Assembly (NCBI GenBank): GCA_014529385.2
Contig: CM043959.1
Location: forward strand, 63,937,753 to 64,001,752
From: Adiantum capillus-veneris
Lineage: Eukaryota > Streptophyta > Polypodiopsida > Polypodiales > Pteridaceae
Reading direction: 5' to 3'
Length of the DNA: 64,000 nt
In this document: in pieces, positions 12,993-24,995 of the stretch
Layout: every line of letters starts with the position of its first letter
Position numbering within the stretch: the stretch's first letter is position 1
Translations under genes and position numbers: made by a program
The notes under the pieces: model-generated
The model's input: only the letters and a program-made list of their open reading frames with translations
What the model was told of the DNA's origin: nothing
Databases searched by the model: none

Positions 12993-15900
12993 GCCCTCCC
13001 CCATCCCTAAAGGTAGGTCCACAAGGTGCGGGTAGGCCCAACAAAAAATTTAGTAAGTAGCATGATATGAATCCTTATCCCGGGCAATTGGTTTGTTGTA
13101 TGAATTTGAGTATGTAATGTTTGATTTTTTATGTGGGAAACCCATTACAATAAAATATGTGTGTTAATCTTACCAAGTCTAGGTATGCAATGTATGCATG
13201 TGATGTGTTATATAAAACGGGCATAACTTGGGGGACACATACTTTTGCAGTAGTATTCTTGGGACCGTTGCTGCAAGCATGAATAAATGATATATTGTGA
13301 CACGGGAGTTTATCCTTCTTCTACAAGGTTTGTGTAATGTATTCACCAACAAATGGTCTCACAAGTTTGGTTTGAGTGTATAAGTAAGTGGTTTTGAAAT
13401 GGTCATAAGTGGTCTTGATACTTATGATATCAAGTGGGTAGATTGTAAATAGGTCCATATTGGTCAAGCTTTTGTTATGACAAAGGCATTGACAAACAAA
13501 CTTATTATTTACAAACAGTAAATCATCCATTTATCTCCAAGAGTACAAGAAGGGCTTCATCATTTCGGATTCACCTAGTCTTGACAATTTCTTGATAAAT
13601 TCAAGTTCAAACCATGCTTAGTAAAGATTAAATCATAAAGAAGAGCATACATAGGTATATATTTGTTCTTTTTGTCCTAATTTTGTAAACAATTATCACG
13701 TACAAACTTATTAATTGAATATAAGGAATCAAAGGACATCCTTATCTTTTTGTTTTTGTTTTGTAAGAATAAATGTTTTTGTGTGTTTCTTTAGCCCTCT
13801 AAATCCCATGTTTTCCATAAGTTTGTTAGTATTTATAATAGTCCATTACGACCATTGTAAGGGACTGCTTCATTGAAGCCTTTTACGTCAAATGTAAAAG
13901 CTAAGTATATTTTTGAAGGTAAATTCCCAGAAAATCATATTGATTATTGATAGTCCAATAACAGTTAGTTTGTATTTGAGAGAAGGTTAAGAATTTTTTG
14001 TGAAGTGTTTCAGTGTATTTGAGTAGTCCCCCCCGTTAACCTTCAAAGTTTTTGTTATAATGTGGGTAATTGTTGGAGTTCGTAGCATAGCATACAATCC
14101 ACCATCATAATGTCAAATCCGATGGATCTCTACCCGGCGAGGACATGGAGGAGAATATATCAACATGTATGTGTGCCAAGAGAAGATTAGTGTGAGAATA
14201 TATGCAATTAGAGAAGCTAATGCAAGGTGAGAAGACCTAGACACCCCCCTATGGTCTTGTCTATGAGCAAGCTCACTACTACTACTCTATCTCCGGTCTA
14301 ATATGTCAATACACAAGCCTAATCTTTCTTGGAGCTCACTAATAAATCACTAATCACTCAAACATCACGCACACATGAGAATAAACAAACATAGCGAAGC
14401 AAGATGCGTGCACACATGTACTACACAAGTCTAACACACCAAGAAGCATACTTAAGAAGAGGGAAAACTTGATTAGAGAGAGTGATTAAGACACTACTTA
14501 GAAACTAATTAAGGACAAAATCAAGCAATAATCACATCAATGTGAAGGTGAGAGAGAAGAGAACAGAGTTTAGTTAATTATTGACGCTGATCCATCGTTA
14601 CATGCGCATAGGATGCTTAGAAGCTCCATAGCCATCACCTTCTTCTTCACAAGCTTATCCAAAAATGCATAAAGACCTCCATTCACATTGTGCATCTTCA
14701 CCTATATACTCTTAAACTTTTTAGAAGTGGCCGGGTACCCAAATGCTCCTGACTTACTTGTAATGATAGCTATGATACCTAGGCTCCATAATTAACACAA
14801 TGTTTACAAGATGGAACTCATTTAGAGCCCATTGACATATTTACAAACCGCATTTTTACGGTCATTGACGGGAAATGCATAAAAATTAAAGAGACCGACA
14901 ACGATGACCGTAAGTTCCTTTGATGGCATTGGATCCGCATCTTTTCTTCATGTTGCAAGAATCTTCAGTTCATCAACATCTCAGCTACACATCCGCATCA
15001 TTTGACATCACCAATCACATACTAAAAATAGTAAATAGCTGCATTGACTTTGTGGTGACATCCTATTAACTGTTGGTTAATATTCTCCCCATCCGATTTT
15101 AGTGCACGTCCTTGTGCGCTGCTTGTATGGCAGGCACATGAGAACTATTGTCGGAGGTGAGTGTTATTTTACATGTTGGTTATGAAAGTGTGGGTTTGTA
15201 TAGATGTGTATTATGGTTATTGGCATCAAAGGCTCAATTAGAAGTGATGGAAAATAAAAGGTAAAAATAAAATAAAATAAAAGGCGTATGTACACTAGAT
15301 TAGGGTCTTGAAACTTGGATTACCAAAGGGGAAAAACCACGTGGGAAAAAATGCCCTTGGTATAATACATGTTTGAAATTATGTACTTGTGATCGGATAG
15401 GATTAATGGATTTGTATGTTAAGTACATTATGGTGTAGGCTACTTGTGAAATTTGTGATACTAAGAGGAGTAGCCAGTGTCAAGGCAAGAGTCTTTGCTG
15501 ATTGAGTTGTTATCCCTGTTGATACCTATAAGGTAAGTGCATGGATGGAACACAAAAGTGTGCCTATGCAAATGTCCAATGATGGGACATTCTATATGCA
15601 TACACAAAAGTGCATTGTAAAAACTTATGTGTGCGAGAAAGATTTTTGATGGGTACTTTAAGGAGTTAATGTAGCTAGAGAAGCAATTAGTTTGGCTTTA
15701 GGAGCTTCCATTACTTGCGGGAACGGCTTTTGTTGGCGAGGTTTTTCCACTCATTCTCACTGTGTCTATGTGTGTGAGTGTTGTCTTGGACTACTCCGCC
15801 ACTCCATCAATAAAATAATTAGACTTTGACTCTTATGCTCACCTATCCAGCATGAGCGACATAACTTACATATGCTCAACTCTTCCAGCTTGAGCTATAG

Positions 15901-16189
15901 CCTAAATAGCTAGACTCATAGACCACAGAGAAATATGTAGGACTGAAAGCTTAGGTCTAATGCTTCGCTCATTTATCGGCTCAATTGCCTGACTCTTGAC
16001 TATGCCTCAAGTGTTTTTTACACCTGGGCAACTTGAATTACTTGTTCAAAGAGCATGATGTTGTTACTCCTTGCTTACCTGTTGTGTAAACAGATTGACT
16101 TACTCCACTCCGCTATTACTTGTCAACTCAGATTCATGGATGTTTTGAGAGTTGGAGATGATTTCAATCTGTTGATTTGAATTCATTGG
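11413..16189. other. No recognisable gene
   Basis: AT-rich DNA without a supported gene. It contains a short (AC)n at 11577-11590 and a (GT)n at 12966-12992. The sequence around 14.07-15.08 kb starts TGTTGGAGTTCG and might be a remnant of an LTR, but I found no partner copy and do not call it. Confidence 0.5.
12966..12992. repeat. (GT)n microsatellite
   Basis: About 13 uninterrupted GT dinucleotides. Confidence 0.9.
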
Positions 16190-19100
16190 TTGTTTAGGCC
16201 TCCAAATGTATCTATGGCTTGGTATAGGCCTTTGTTTGCAAACCAGTATTTTCTTGAATGGTATTTCGGGTGCCTTTTCTTCTTCTTCATGTGTGTATCT
16301 TCAAGCTGTAGTCATGCAATTGAAGAATCTGGGCTTGCTGTCCGAGGTGGCCAGATCTGTTTATTACCTTTGTAGTAGCCTTGTGCTTGAAGAATGTATG
16401 ATGGCACAATCCATGAGGTTGATGATGTTGTATCTAAATATACAAGTTGTGTGCCATCTGCAGGAATCGCTGGTGTGGAATGCCCTGTTTGCTGAGGCTT
16501 TCTTGACTGAGGATATCTCTTGTTGCGTTTGGGTGCCTTGTGCTTTGGTTTCCGCTTTTGAAACTGATTTGGGCTTTGTTTCCATGTTGTTTGTTGTGTG
16601 TAGAAGCCACTTGTCTCTGAATTGGCTTTGGTAGCCAAATTTGATCTTGATCTCTATAATAGCCTTGCTCTTGTATGCTATATTGGGAAGCTATCCATCC
16701 CTTCTGTTTTCCTTGTGACTACTCGCTAGGTTGACCTACCCATATAGGATCTTGAACTTGAATATCCTTACTTGAACTGTAGACCTTTGTCGATTGTCTG
16801 CTATGTTGATCTTGTAATCTGGGGTACTTTGGTTGGAAGATTTTCTTAGGAGGTTGTGAATGGCTTTGGCTCAAGGTTTGTATTGATGTAGAAGATTCTT
16901 CTCGTCTTTGTCCTGATGTAAGTAGAGGCTTTGTTTTTTGTAAAGGATTTTGTGTTGGATGACGAGGTAAATTCCTGAGAAGCTTTTTCCTTCCCTTTGT
17001 CTGCCATTGATAATCCTTGATTGGTTGTATTCTTTGCTTTCATGGCTGCTTGTGGACTTGTCATGATTACTGCAATTGAAGTATCAGGTTCTTCTTCAAA
17101 GACTCTTCTCCATTGCTTGGACAAAATCAAGTGTGTTCCCATTTGTCAAGAATCCACCACCAAGAATTTGTCTATAATCTCTTTTGATGGTAGTTGAAGA
17201 GTGGCTTCTGCAATCCCCAAACTTATGACTTTTACTCCAGGTGACATATAAACTTTTATCTGAATCTCATAAATCCCTCGCTTACTTAGAAGTAACCACA
17301 TGCCATATGGTATGACATTACTCGTGGCATTGTCATCAATCTCTGCGATGAAATTTAACCGGACTCCATCCTTGACACTTAGCAAAAATTTGACCTTCTT
17401 TGTATTAATTTGCTAGGTACCTCTTGACTTACTATGTCAGTCTTTAACCTTTTCTCCTTGGTAACTTCGTGAGAAATTTCCAGCTTTGTCGAGTGAATGG
17501 TGGAAACTTCTATCTCTGACATTGCATGTTCCCTATGATGCTCCCCTTGTGTTGTTGACTCTTGTGCAAGCAGTATTTCTTTGACTGTCTCTGGGTTGGC
17601 ATTGTTGTTGAGATCTTCAAGCGGGCTTGTGATGGTTGACTTGAAGTGGATGAATCCGCACTTGGCTCTGATAGCTCTTTTGAATTTATGTTTAACTCTA
17701 TGGTAATCTGAGGTTGAATGATTTGATCTGTTAGGACAGCTTTTGGGGTTGCAATCTGAGACTATGTCTCTTTTGCCTTCCACTCTTCTATTACTGATGC
17801 AATAAATCCATGACTCTCTTCTTGTGCACCGTGGCATTTGGTTCAAATTTCTTTTTTGAGTCCTATAGAGTTTCTTCTTAAATGACTTCGGCTTCAATAT
17901 GAACTTCTTCTTTGACTTCAGTATTTGACTCCATTGATGTTGATTCTTCTTCAATGTTCACATTTGTAGCTGCATCTTTGTGTTGTAGCTCCTGCTGTAC
18001 CATCTTATCTTGTGATTCTTCTTTTGAAGAGACCAAATTGGGAGTTTGTTCCTATAAAGTCATAGAATTTTCTTACTTCACTTCAGCTGTTGAGTTGTCT
18101 TCATCAGGAGTTACACTTTCTGTCACTAGCTTTGCATCTACATCCATTGATTCCAATTCTTTATGTGGCTCATTTGGTGGCACTAGACTGCAAGCTTCTT
18201 TGTCATAGCTCAACTTCACTTCTAGTAAATTTTCTAAGTTTGTTGCAACCATCATATTCAATTGATCCTCCTTGATAGCCCGATTCTCAATAAATGCATC
18301 ATTGATGTACTTTACTTCAAGCATCTGCATCCTGAGCATGTCCTTTGTGCTTTGCGGCAAGATATTTTTCACTGGAGACTTAGGCGGGGATATTGGTACC
18401 TGCTTCTCTTCCTTCTTTATGTGCGTCACCACTTTGGCTTGTTGTTTCTTTTTTTCCATATGCAATTGAGATGGACAATTTGGAATCAAGTGTGTTATTG
18501 CACACTGATCGCAAAAAATATCTATCTCTATCGGAGCGGTATTTGGGCGAGGTATTTTATTAATATACTGTTTATATTCATTGCCTTTAACATCCTTGAA
18601 TAGATACATCATCTGTATCACATGTAGGTACTTGAAAACTTTGACTATTGGAAGCACTATCCTCACTTTCTTGTTACTATCATCCTGTTTATTATCGAGA
18701 AGCTAGAAATAACTTTTGTTGTTGCTCTGATACAGGGTCAATCCATCCAGCTTTAAGCTCGATAAACCCTGAGATTGTTTCGGTGATAGTGGCTTAGGTG
18801 AAGTTTGGACTTGGACTCCCCCCATCCAAGAGTGTTCTCTATCTGTGGATGGCATATTTTCTATGCCACATGTGATCATTGGTTTTGTTTTGATAGAAAG
18901 CTCTTGAGTTTGAGCTAGATCCTTGTGGTTTTATGCTATCCCAATAGCTGATAACCGTTGTTGTGTTTTTGGTGCGGTGTTTTGTTTGTGTGTAGTGTTT
19001 TATGGTGTTTGATTCGGTGCCGTGTTATGCAAAGCTTTGCCTTGTGTTGTGCCAGTCTGTGGTGTGGATGCGTGCTCATGCACATGCTTTGACTGATTGT

Positions 19101-19396
19101 GTGCGAGTGATGACTCTATTTTCATGCTATGTTGTGTGCTAACCTCTTGTGAATGGTCATCATAGAACTATGAAGTAGGGTTAGATGCACTTACCTCATG
19201 ACTTGCAGCTATGCCATTCGTTTGGCTCATCTCCTGTGCATTTGGTTCTGGTGGGAATATGTAAGAGGTTTCATTGGTAGCTGAGAATTTTTGAGAGATT
19301 AAATTTGGGTAGTAGATTTTGTCCATCGTCATGCTAATGCAACAATTCATTTGAAACTTGACCCATATTTGCTTTGGTGTGGGATTTCCATCGTCT
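16190..19396 (-). pseudogene. Old gag-protease-like LTR element fragment
   Basis: On the minus strand, a series of open blocks reads like a retroelement gag followed by an aspartic-protease-like region. The block at 18666-18073 has a zinc-knuckle-like motif (CDQC...H...C, one residue shorter than the standard CX2CX4HX4C) followed by a Lys/Glu-rich charged stretch. The block at 17385-17146 resembles a retropepsin-like segment ('NATSNVIPYGMW', then 'GIAEATLQL' and 'DKFLVVDS'). Further downstream blocks at 17142-16846 and 16638-16312 are basic and Ser/Gln-rich. Stops and frame changes separate all blocks. No RT or integrase was found. Its upstream end continues beyond the chromovirus insertion at 24718. 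The family assignment is an inference from weak motifs. Confidence 0.45.
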
Positions 19397-20078
19397 AGTC
19401 ATAAGGAACAACTGTTATATTCTGAGTTTTGACAGATTTCGCTGTTATGATGCTCGTTTAGGCCCGCAGATTAAGGAAAAACAAAGAAATCCCTATTTTG
19501 TACTGTTTTTGTTACAATTGCTTTTTTGCAGGAAGCATTTTAGCAAATCTGTGCAGGATACGATATTTTTTCCTCTCACGGCCGTCGAAGAGTGCAACAA
19601 GGCAAACAAAATGGAGTGAGACGAGTTTGGACAGTTTTAGCTCTGTTTCAGAGATATGATCTGTTGAAAATGGCTTTAAAAAAAACAAAACTTAAAGATG
19701 TTGTTTTTGGTCTTGCATGTGTCTTTCGGCTATTTTACAGGTTCCGTGGCGCGCACACTAATACTCGCTAATTTTGGATTTGCGCACCCACTTTTGGAAA
19801 AAAGAAAGCGATTGTCATCTCAAGGGCTTCATATGTGTGATGTGTGATTGAGAGTGGGATCGCGATTGTGAGTGTGAGCGTGATTGAGAGTGCGAGTGCG
19901 ATAGCTTGGGGGTGGTCGGGTGGTTCGAGCTCCTTCATCTCGAGAGTGTGTCCTGATTGTAATCTGATATTCCATTAATATACAGATCTCTCTTTCTCTC
20001 GCATATATTTTTCTCTGTCTCCCTCTCGAATCTCTTTATTATTGAAGGTTTTGTTGTACGTGTACCATTCCTGTGACA
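19397..20078 (+). repeat. Chromovirus 5' LTR
   Basis: Begins AGTCATAAGG (the 3' copy reads TGTCGTAAGG) and ends CTGTGACA, followed by AG and the primer-binding site. It matches 24019-24717 along its length with scattered substitutions and small indels. Confidence 0.85.
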
Positions 20079-20080
20079 AG

Positions 20081-20092
20081 TGGTATCAAAGC
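20081..20092 (+). other. Primer-binding site (initiator Met tRNA type)
   Basis: TGGTATCAAAGC two bases after the LTR end. This is the usual plant LTR-element primer site, with A replacing G in TGGTATCAGAGC. Confidence 0.8.
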
Positions 20093-20109
20093 GGTTTGAT
20101 TCTGTGATC

Positions 20110-20499
20110 ATGGAAGGATATGAGCGCTTAGTTAAGGAGCAAGAAGAAACACCATATTAGTGAATTTGGGAATTTTATGATTCCCACTTTCAAAATGAGC
20201 TCTAGATTTGACCACATGGCCAAATCTTAGCCAAAGTTTTGAGAGCATGGATTCAAAGAGCCTTTCAAGTACTAACTTGTGGAAGGATTTGTCCTTAAAA
20301 AATAGTTTGAGATTTCTCCATATGGCCAAATCTTTAAGACATTGGTGATTCCCAAATTGGCTCTAAAGTCTCAAACTCTCTGATATGGTGTTAAGACCTA
20401 ATTCGCCATCTATGTGTCGATTTGGAACAAGCACAGAAAGCGCGTGAAGATGTTCGTATCGCTCGTGAATTCAGATGGCTCAAATCTATGTTGATGTGA
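20110..20499 (+). pseudogene. Vestigial chromovirus gag, split by a MITE-like insert
   Basis: ATG at 20110 opens a short charged, coiled-coil-like frame that meets a stop inside the insertion at 20148-20392. After the insertion the frame resumes at about 20393 and ends at TGA 20497-20499. Removing the insert plus one AAGA copy leaves one continuous frame of under 60 codons. Capsid and zinc-knuckle regions are absent, so most of gag has been deleted before the protease region begins at 20562. Confidence 0.7.
20148..20392. mobile_element. MITE-like 245-bp insertion in gag
   Basis: The insert has short terminal inverted repeats (AACACCATAT at the left, its complement ending TATGGTGTT at the right) and a likely 4-bp target duplication AAGA on both sides (20144-20147 and 20393-20396). 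It contains no coding capacity. The interior is partly self-complementary, with GGCCAAATCTT present twice in direct orientation. Superfamily is not assignable. Confidence 0.65.
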
Positions 20500-20561
20500 A
20501 TAGAGGACAAAGCGAAGGTGGACATCAAGCATAAAGATAAGTCAGTGTTAATCGTCCTTAG

Positions 20562-20870
20562 ATGCATGCTCTAGGAGGAGGAGGAAGCGCCGGTCTGATT
20601 GATTCGGGTAGCACACATTGCTTCATGTCTCCTAAGCTTGCACAAATTTTAAAACTGAATTTGGATTCTCATGTTAAAAGACCTGTAGAATTGGAAAATG
20701 GGAAGAAACATTACACACAGGGTCATGTTCAAGATTTAGCTTTTTTGTTGGATAAAGAGAAACATTCGGGTGAATTTTATTTTATTGATATGGGTGAGCA
20801 GGATGTAATTTTGGGAATGGATTGGTTGAATGCAAATCATACATTAATTGATTGTGAAAGGGAGAACTAA
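20562..20870 (+). pseudogene. Chromovirus aspartic protease segment
   Basis: The active-site motif 'LIDSGSTHCFM' (D-S-G form) lies near residue 12 and is followed by 'DVILGMDWLNANHTLIDCE', the conserved C-terminal protease signature of Ty3/gypsy pol. It should process the Gag-Pol polyprotein in the virus-like particle. The frame ends at a TAA (20868-20870) before RT, and the upstream zinc-knuckle linker is missing, so it is a disconnected domain. Confidence 0.85.
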
Positions 20871-21050
20871 AATTTAATGATAGAGGGGGTCATTCAATCA
20901 AAGCTCAAGAAAGGGATAATAAATCACTCTTAATTTTTGCCATGAAACTTATACGTGGCGTATGACAGGGCTGTGAAACTTTTTTAGTATTTTCCAATGA
21001 CTTAACCCAGGAATCAAAAGAAACACAAAAAAAGAACTAGCCCTGAATAC

Positions 21051-23602
21051 GTGGAAAGACTCCTAGATGAGTACAAAGATGTGTTTCCTGATGATCTTCC
21101 TGGATTGCCTCCACATAGAGTGATGGACCATGCGATTGATCTTTATCCGAAAACTGAACCTTACTCTAGGGTCCCATATCGGTTTAACATTGATGAACTC
21201 AAAGAGATTAAATTGCAATCAGATGATCTCATAAAGAAAGGTTTCATTCGATCTAATGTTTCTCCTTGGGGAAGTCCTGTTTTGTTTCAGAAAAACAAAG
21301 ATGGTACATACCATCTATGCATTGACTATCGAAGTTTGAATAAACAAACAATAAAGAACAAATATCCTCTTCCTCACATTGATGAATTAATAACCAATTG
21401 AGTGGTGCCACAATATTATCTAACATTGATCTTAATTCTGGCTTCACCAAATTAGAAGAAAACCCGAAGACATCCCAAATACAGCGTTTTGCACACGATA
21501 TGGACACTATGAATTTATAGTTCTTGCTTTTGGACTCACTAATGCCCCATCAATTTTCATGTGTTTGATGAAAAACATATTTCATCCTTATTTAGATGAG
21601 TTTATTCTTGTTTTCTTAGATGATATATTTGTTTATTCAAAGAGTGAAAAGGACCATGTTGAACACCTAGAGAAAACATTTGAAGTCTTTCATGAACATA
21701 AACTTTATGCAAAGATGAGCAAATGTTTTTTTGCAAAGGATCAGATTGTGTATTTGGGTAGAGTGATTTCTAAAGAGGGGATACATATAGACCTTGATAA
21801 AGTCAAGGCTATTGTGGATTGGCCAACACCAAAATCTATGAGGAATGTGAAAAGTTTTATGGGTCTAGCATAATATGAGGGAGCACACATTAAAGATTTC
21901 TCCAAAATAACAAGTCCTTTGACTGCGTTAACAAAGAAAGAAAAGGATTTTATGTGGACTTCTACGTGTCAATCGGCTTTTGAGACCTGGAAAGTGAAAG
22001 TGGGTAAAAATTGTGTTTTGAAAGTTCCTGAGATGGGTAAGCCATTTGTTATGTCATGTGATGCTAGTGGTGAACAATTGGGTTGTGTATTAGCTCAAGA
22101 GGGACGAGTAGTTGCATATGAGTCCAGAAAATTAAGAAGACATAAATTGAATTATGCAAATCATGATTTGGAATTGCTTGCTGTTGTACATACATTGAAC
22201 ATTGGCGTCATCTTTTGCTTGGAGTAAAGTTTGAATTATGTATTGATCATCAAAGTTTGAAATACATTTTGACACAAGCTTTATTGAATAATAGACAAAG
22301 ATGCTGGATGGAATTGTTGGCTGAATATGATTTTGATTTAAAATATTTGTGTGAAAAAGAGAATAAAATTGTAGATGGATTGAGTCGTCGACCTATGTGT
22401 AATCTCTTAACTATTGCGCGTTCAAATCTGGTTGATGATATGCGTGCTAAAGTAGAGAATGATTCTTTCTATGCTCCTATTTTGAATTTCTTGCGTGAAT
22501 ATCCTGGTGAAATGTATGAGAATAGGTATCACTTGTACATGGGAAATCTCTATTATTTTGATCGCTTGTGTATTCCTACAAATTCTGCATTTAAAGGTCA
22601 AATTCTGCATGAGTGTCATAATTCACCTTTTTCTGGTCATCCGGGATTGAATAAGACATATGAGAAGATTAAAAGTACATTCTTTTGGCTGGGCATGAAG
22701 TTGGAGGTTAAGAACTATGTACGTGAATATTTTCAATGTCAGCAAGTTAAAATAGAGCACAAGAGGATGCCTGGTGACCTTCAACTTTTAGATATTCGTC
22801 TACAAAAGTGGGAATCCATCTCCATGGACTTCATTATTAGACTTCCTACTACTTGTGGAGGGTATGACTCAATCTTTGTGGTGGTGGATAGACTTACTAT
22901 ACAAACTCATTTCTTTCCTGTAAAGATGAATGATACTCGAAGTTCACTTCTCATTTTTGGAAAGCTACTGTCCAATCTATAGGCACTGAATTGCACATGT
23001 CTATTGCATTTTATCCTCAAACTGATGGGAAAACGGAGAGAGTGAATCATATTTTAGAGGATGTGTTGCGGATGTATGTCAATGAAAATCAATCTAATTG
23101 GAATGAATATCTATCATTGGTTGAATCTGCATACAACAGTTCATATCACATATCTATTAGGACGACTCTGTTTGAAGCCATGTATGGTTATAACTGTCCT
23201 ACGCCTGCCAATTTTCTTAACTCTCGTAATAATAAGATAGAACTATCACGTGAGATGCTTGAAAGAATGGATAAGGAATTGGCTAAAATCAGGGGGAATA
23301 TTAGAGAAGTCCAAAAGAGACATAAACTGTATTATGATACAAAACGTCATGTAGTGGAGTATAAACTTGGTGACGTGGTTTTCTTGAAAGTTATACCTGA
23401 GAAGTCTCATTTGATTCTTGGAAAGGATAAGAGGTTATCTCCACGATTTGCTGGGCCGTTTAAAGTTTTGAAGCGCATTGGTTCATTAGCATATAGGTTA
23501 GAATTGCCATCTCATATTAAAGAACATCCTGTATTTCATGTGAGTTTACTGAAAAGGTATGTTCCTAATGTGCACCATGTTTACAGACCAACTCTAAACT
23601 GA
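21051..23602 (+). pseudogene. Chromovirus pol: RT, RNase H, integrase (broken)
   Basis: RT begins with '[20 protein letters not shown]', then '[15 protein letters not shown]' and '[12 protein letters not shown]', all typical gypsy RT blocks. The catalytic box reads 'VFLDDIFVYSK' near 21.61 kb. RNase H follows ('[16 protein letters not shown]', 'CIDHQSLKYILTQ'), then integrase with the H2C2-type finger ('HECHNSPFSGHPG', 'CQQVK') and 'ISMDFIIRLP'. The frame changes near 21.40 kb, near 22.20 kb and near 22.95 kb, and a TAA interrupts 'FMGLA' near 21.87 kb. Around 22.94 kb the segment expected to carry the second catalytic Asp of the integrase DDE triad is missing. The C-terminal GPF/Y module ('PRFAGPFKVLKRIG') is present. 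Confidence 0.9.
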
Positions 23603-23604
23603 AG

Positions 23605-23775
23605 GATGATGAATTTTTACAATAGTACCAGACAGTGTTAGATAGGCGGGTGAAGCATCTTAGAAACAGAGACATTGTAGAAGTTTTGGTAATGTGGCAG
23701 AATTATCCAGTAGAGAATACCTCATGGGTTGATCTTAATGTTTTGGGAACTAAATTCCCCTCCTTCCAACCTTGA
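23605..23775 (+). pseudogene. Chromodomain remnant at pol C-terminus
   Basis: Directly after the integrase frame, 'VLDRRVKHLRNRDIVEVLV' followed by 'MWQNYPVENTSWVDL' matches the layout of plant chromovirus chromodomains, including the conserved W-x-x-Y/W-P and S-W box. These domains guide integration to particular chromatin. An in-frame TAG precedes it and the pol frame has already stopped, so it would not be fused to integrase here. Confidence 0.8.
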
Positions 23776-24018
23776 GGACAGAGTTGATTTTGACAATGGG
23801 TATATGTAATAGGATTTATTTTCACAGTGTTTTTAGTAATAAATTTAGGTTTTCTGGCAAGTTTTTGGTTCTTTTAAAGTTTGTCCATTGTGTAGAAGTC
23901 TTTTTCTGATTGTTTTTCGTTCAATAAATTTTTTTGACCCGGAGGTCACTTTCTGGGCCGTTTTTGAAGGTGTTAAAGTATGATTTTAGAAACGTTTGTA
24001 TGAAGTGATTGAAGCCTG

Positions 24019-24717
24019 TGTCGTAAGGAACAACTGTTATTTTTTGAGTTTTGACAAATTTTGATGTTATGACGCTCGTTTAGGCCCACAAATTAAGGAA
24101 AAACAAAGAAATCCCAGTTTTGCACTGTTTTTGTTACAATTGCTGTTTTGTAGGAAGAAGTTTAGCAAATCTGTGCAAGATATGATATTTTTTCCTCTCA
24201 CAGCCATCAAAGAGCGTGACGAGGTGAACAAAATGTTGTGAGACGAGTTTGGACACTTTCGGCTCCGTTTGAGAGATATGATCCGGTGAAAATGGCTGGA
24301 AAAAAAAAACCTTAAAGATTCTGTTTCTGGTCGTGCATGTGTCTTTCGGCTATTTTTGCAGGTTTAGTGGCGCGCACACTGATACTTTCTGATTTTAGAT
24401 TCGCGTCCCCACTTTTGGAAAAAAGAAAGCGATTGTCATCTCGATGGTTTCATATGCGTGATGTGTGATTGAGAGTGGGATAGCGATCGTGAGTGTGATT
24501 GTGACTGCGAACGTGATTGAGAGTGCGAGTGTGAGTGCGATAGCTCGGGGGTGGTCACGTGGTTCGAGCTCCTTCATCTCGGGAGTGTGTCTTGATTGTA
24601 ATCTGATATTCCATTAATATACAGATCTCTCTTTCTCTCGCATATATTTTTCTCTCTCCCCCTCTCGAATCTCTTTATTATTCAAGTTTCTATTGTATGT
24701 GTACCATTCTCGTGACA
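24019..24717 (+). repeat. Chromovirus 3' LTR
   Basis: Begins TGTCGTAAGG and ends CTCGTGACA, with a TGTC/GACA terminal inverted repeat. It matches the 5' LTR. No clear polypurine tract lies just upstream, so the true LTR start may be up to about 210 bp further left (TGTAATAGG near 23806). Confidence 0.8.
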
Positions 24718-24995
24718 TTGAGTTTCATGTAGGTTGATCCTAAATAGTATTGAACCAAACTAGGATGTGGATATGATGTGCCAGTACCTATCTCTATCTA
24801 TACTATTTGAATTATCGGGGTTTTATCTGTCTCTTTTTTGGTCTTGAGATAGACATTCTCTTCATCATCCACATAGCATGGTAACTTCTTGTGGAAACCC
24901 ACTAGCGTCAGCCATGTCCAATCTATACTGATTTTCTTTGATGAGTTGGATGTACCTCTTTGACTTGGTTGTGTGTTATGCATTGCCATTGTCAC
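24718..24995 (-). pseudogene. Upstream part of the split gag-like element
   Basis: The minus-strand open block reads 'SSKKISIDWTWLTLVGFHKK' and continues, after one TAG, up to the chromovirus border. The reading frame on the other side of the chromovirus (left of 19397) is in the same phase and opens with 'DDGNPTPKQIW'. This supports one older minus-strand element split by the later insertion. Family not identified. Confidence 0.45.

Larger units (their letters stand above)
19397..24717 (+). mobile_element. Ty3/gypsy chromovirus, defective, nested insertion
   Basis: The element has related LTRs (19397-20078 and 24019-24717, similar but clearly diverged), a primer-binding site right after the 5' LTR, a vestigial gag, protease, RT, RNase H, integrase and a C-terminal chromodomain: the chromovirus order. 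It lies inside the minus-strand gag-protease remnant. Right flank TTGAG and left flank CGTCT do not form a target duplication, so one edge may be lost or recombined. Frameshifts, stops and an integrase deletion make it non-autonomous. The 5' LTR may be truncated: in the 3' half, a possible LTR start with TGTAATAGG at about 23806 follows pol more closely than the aligned start at 24019. Confidence 0.9.

Noticed and set aside
14070-15085. Possible solo LTR starting TGTTGGAGTTCG
   Set aside because: No second copy, no clear CA end and no target duplication could be found in the window.
16206-16634. Plus-strand open frame of 142 residues
   Set aside because: It lies antisense to a minus-strand basic, gag-like block and shows a Cys/Leu/Val-rich composition without motifs; more likely a shadow frame.
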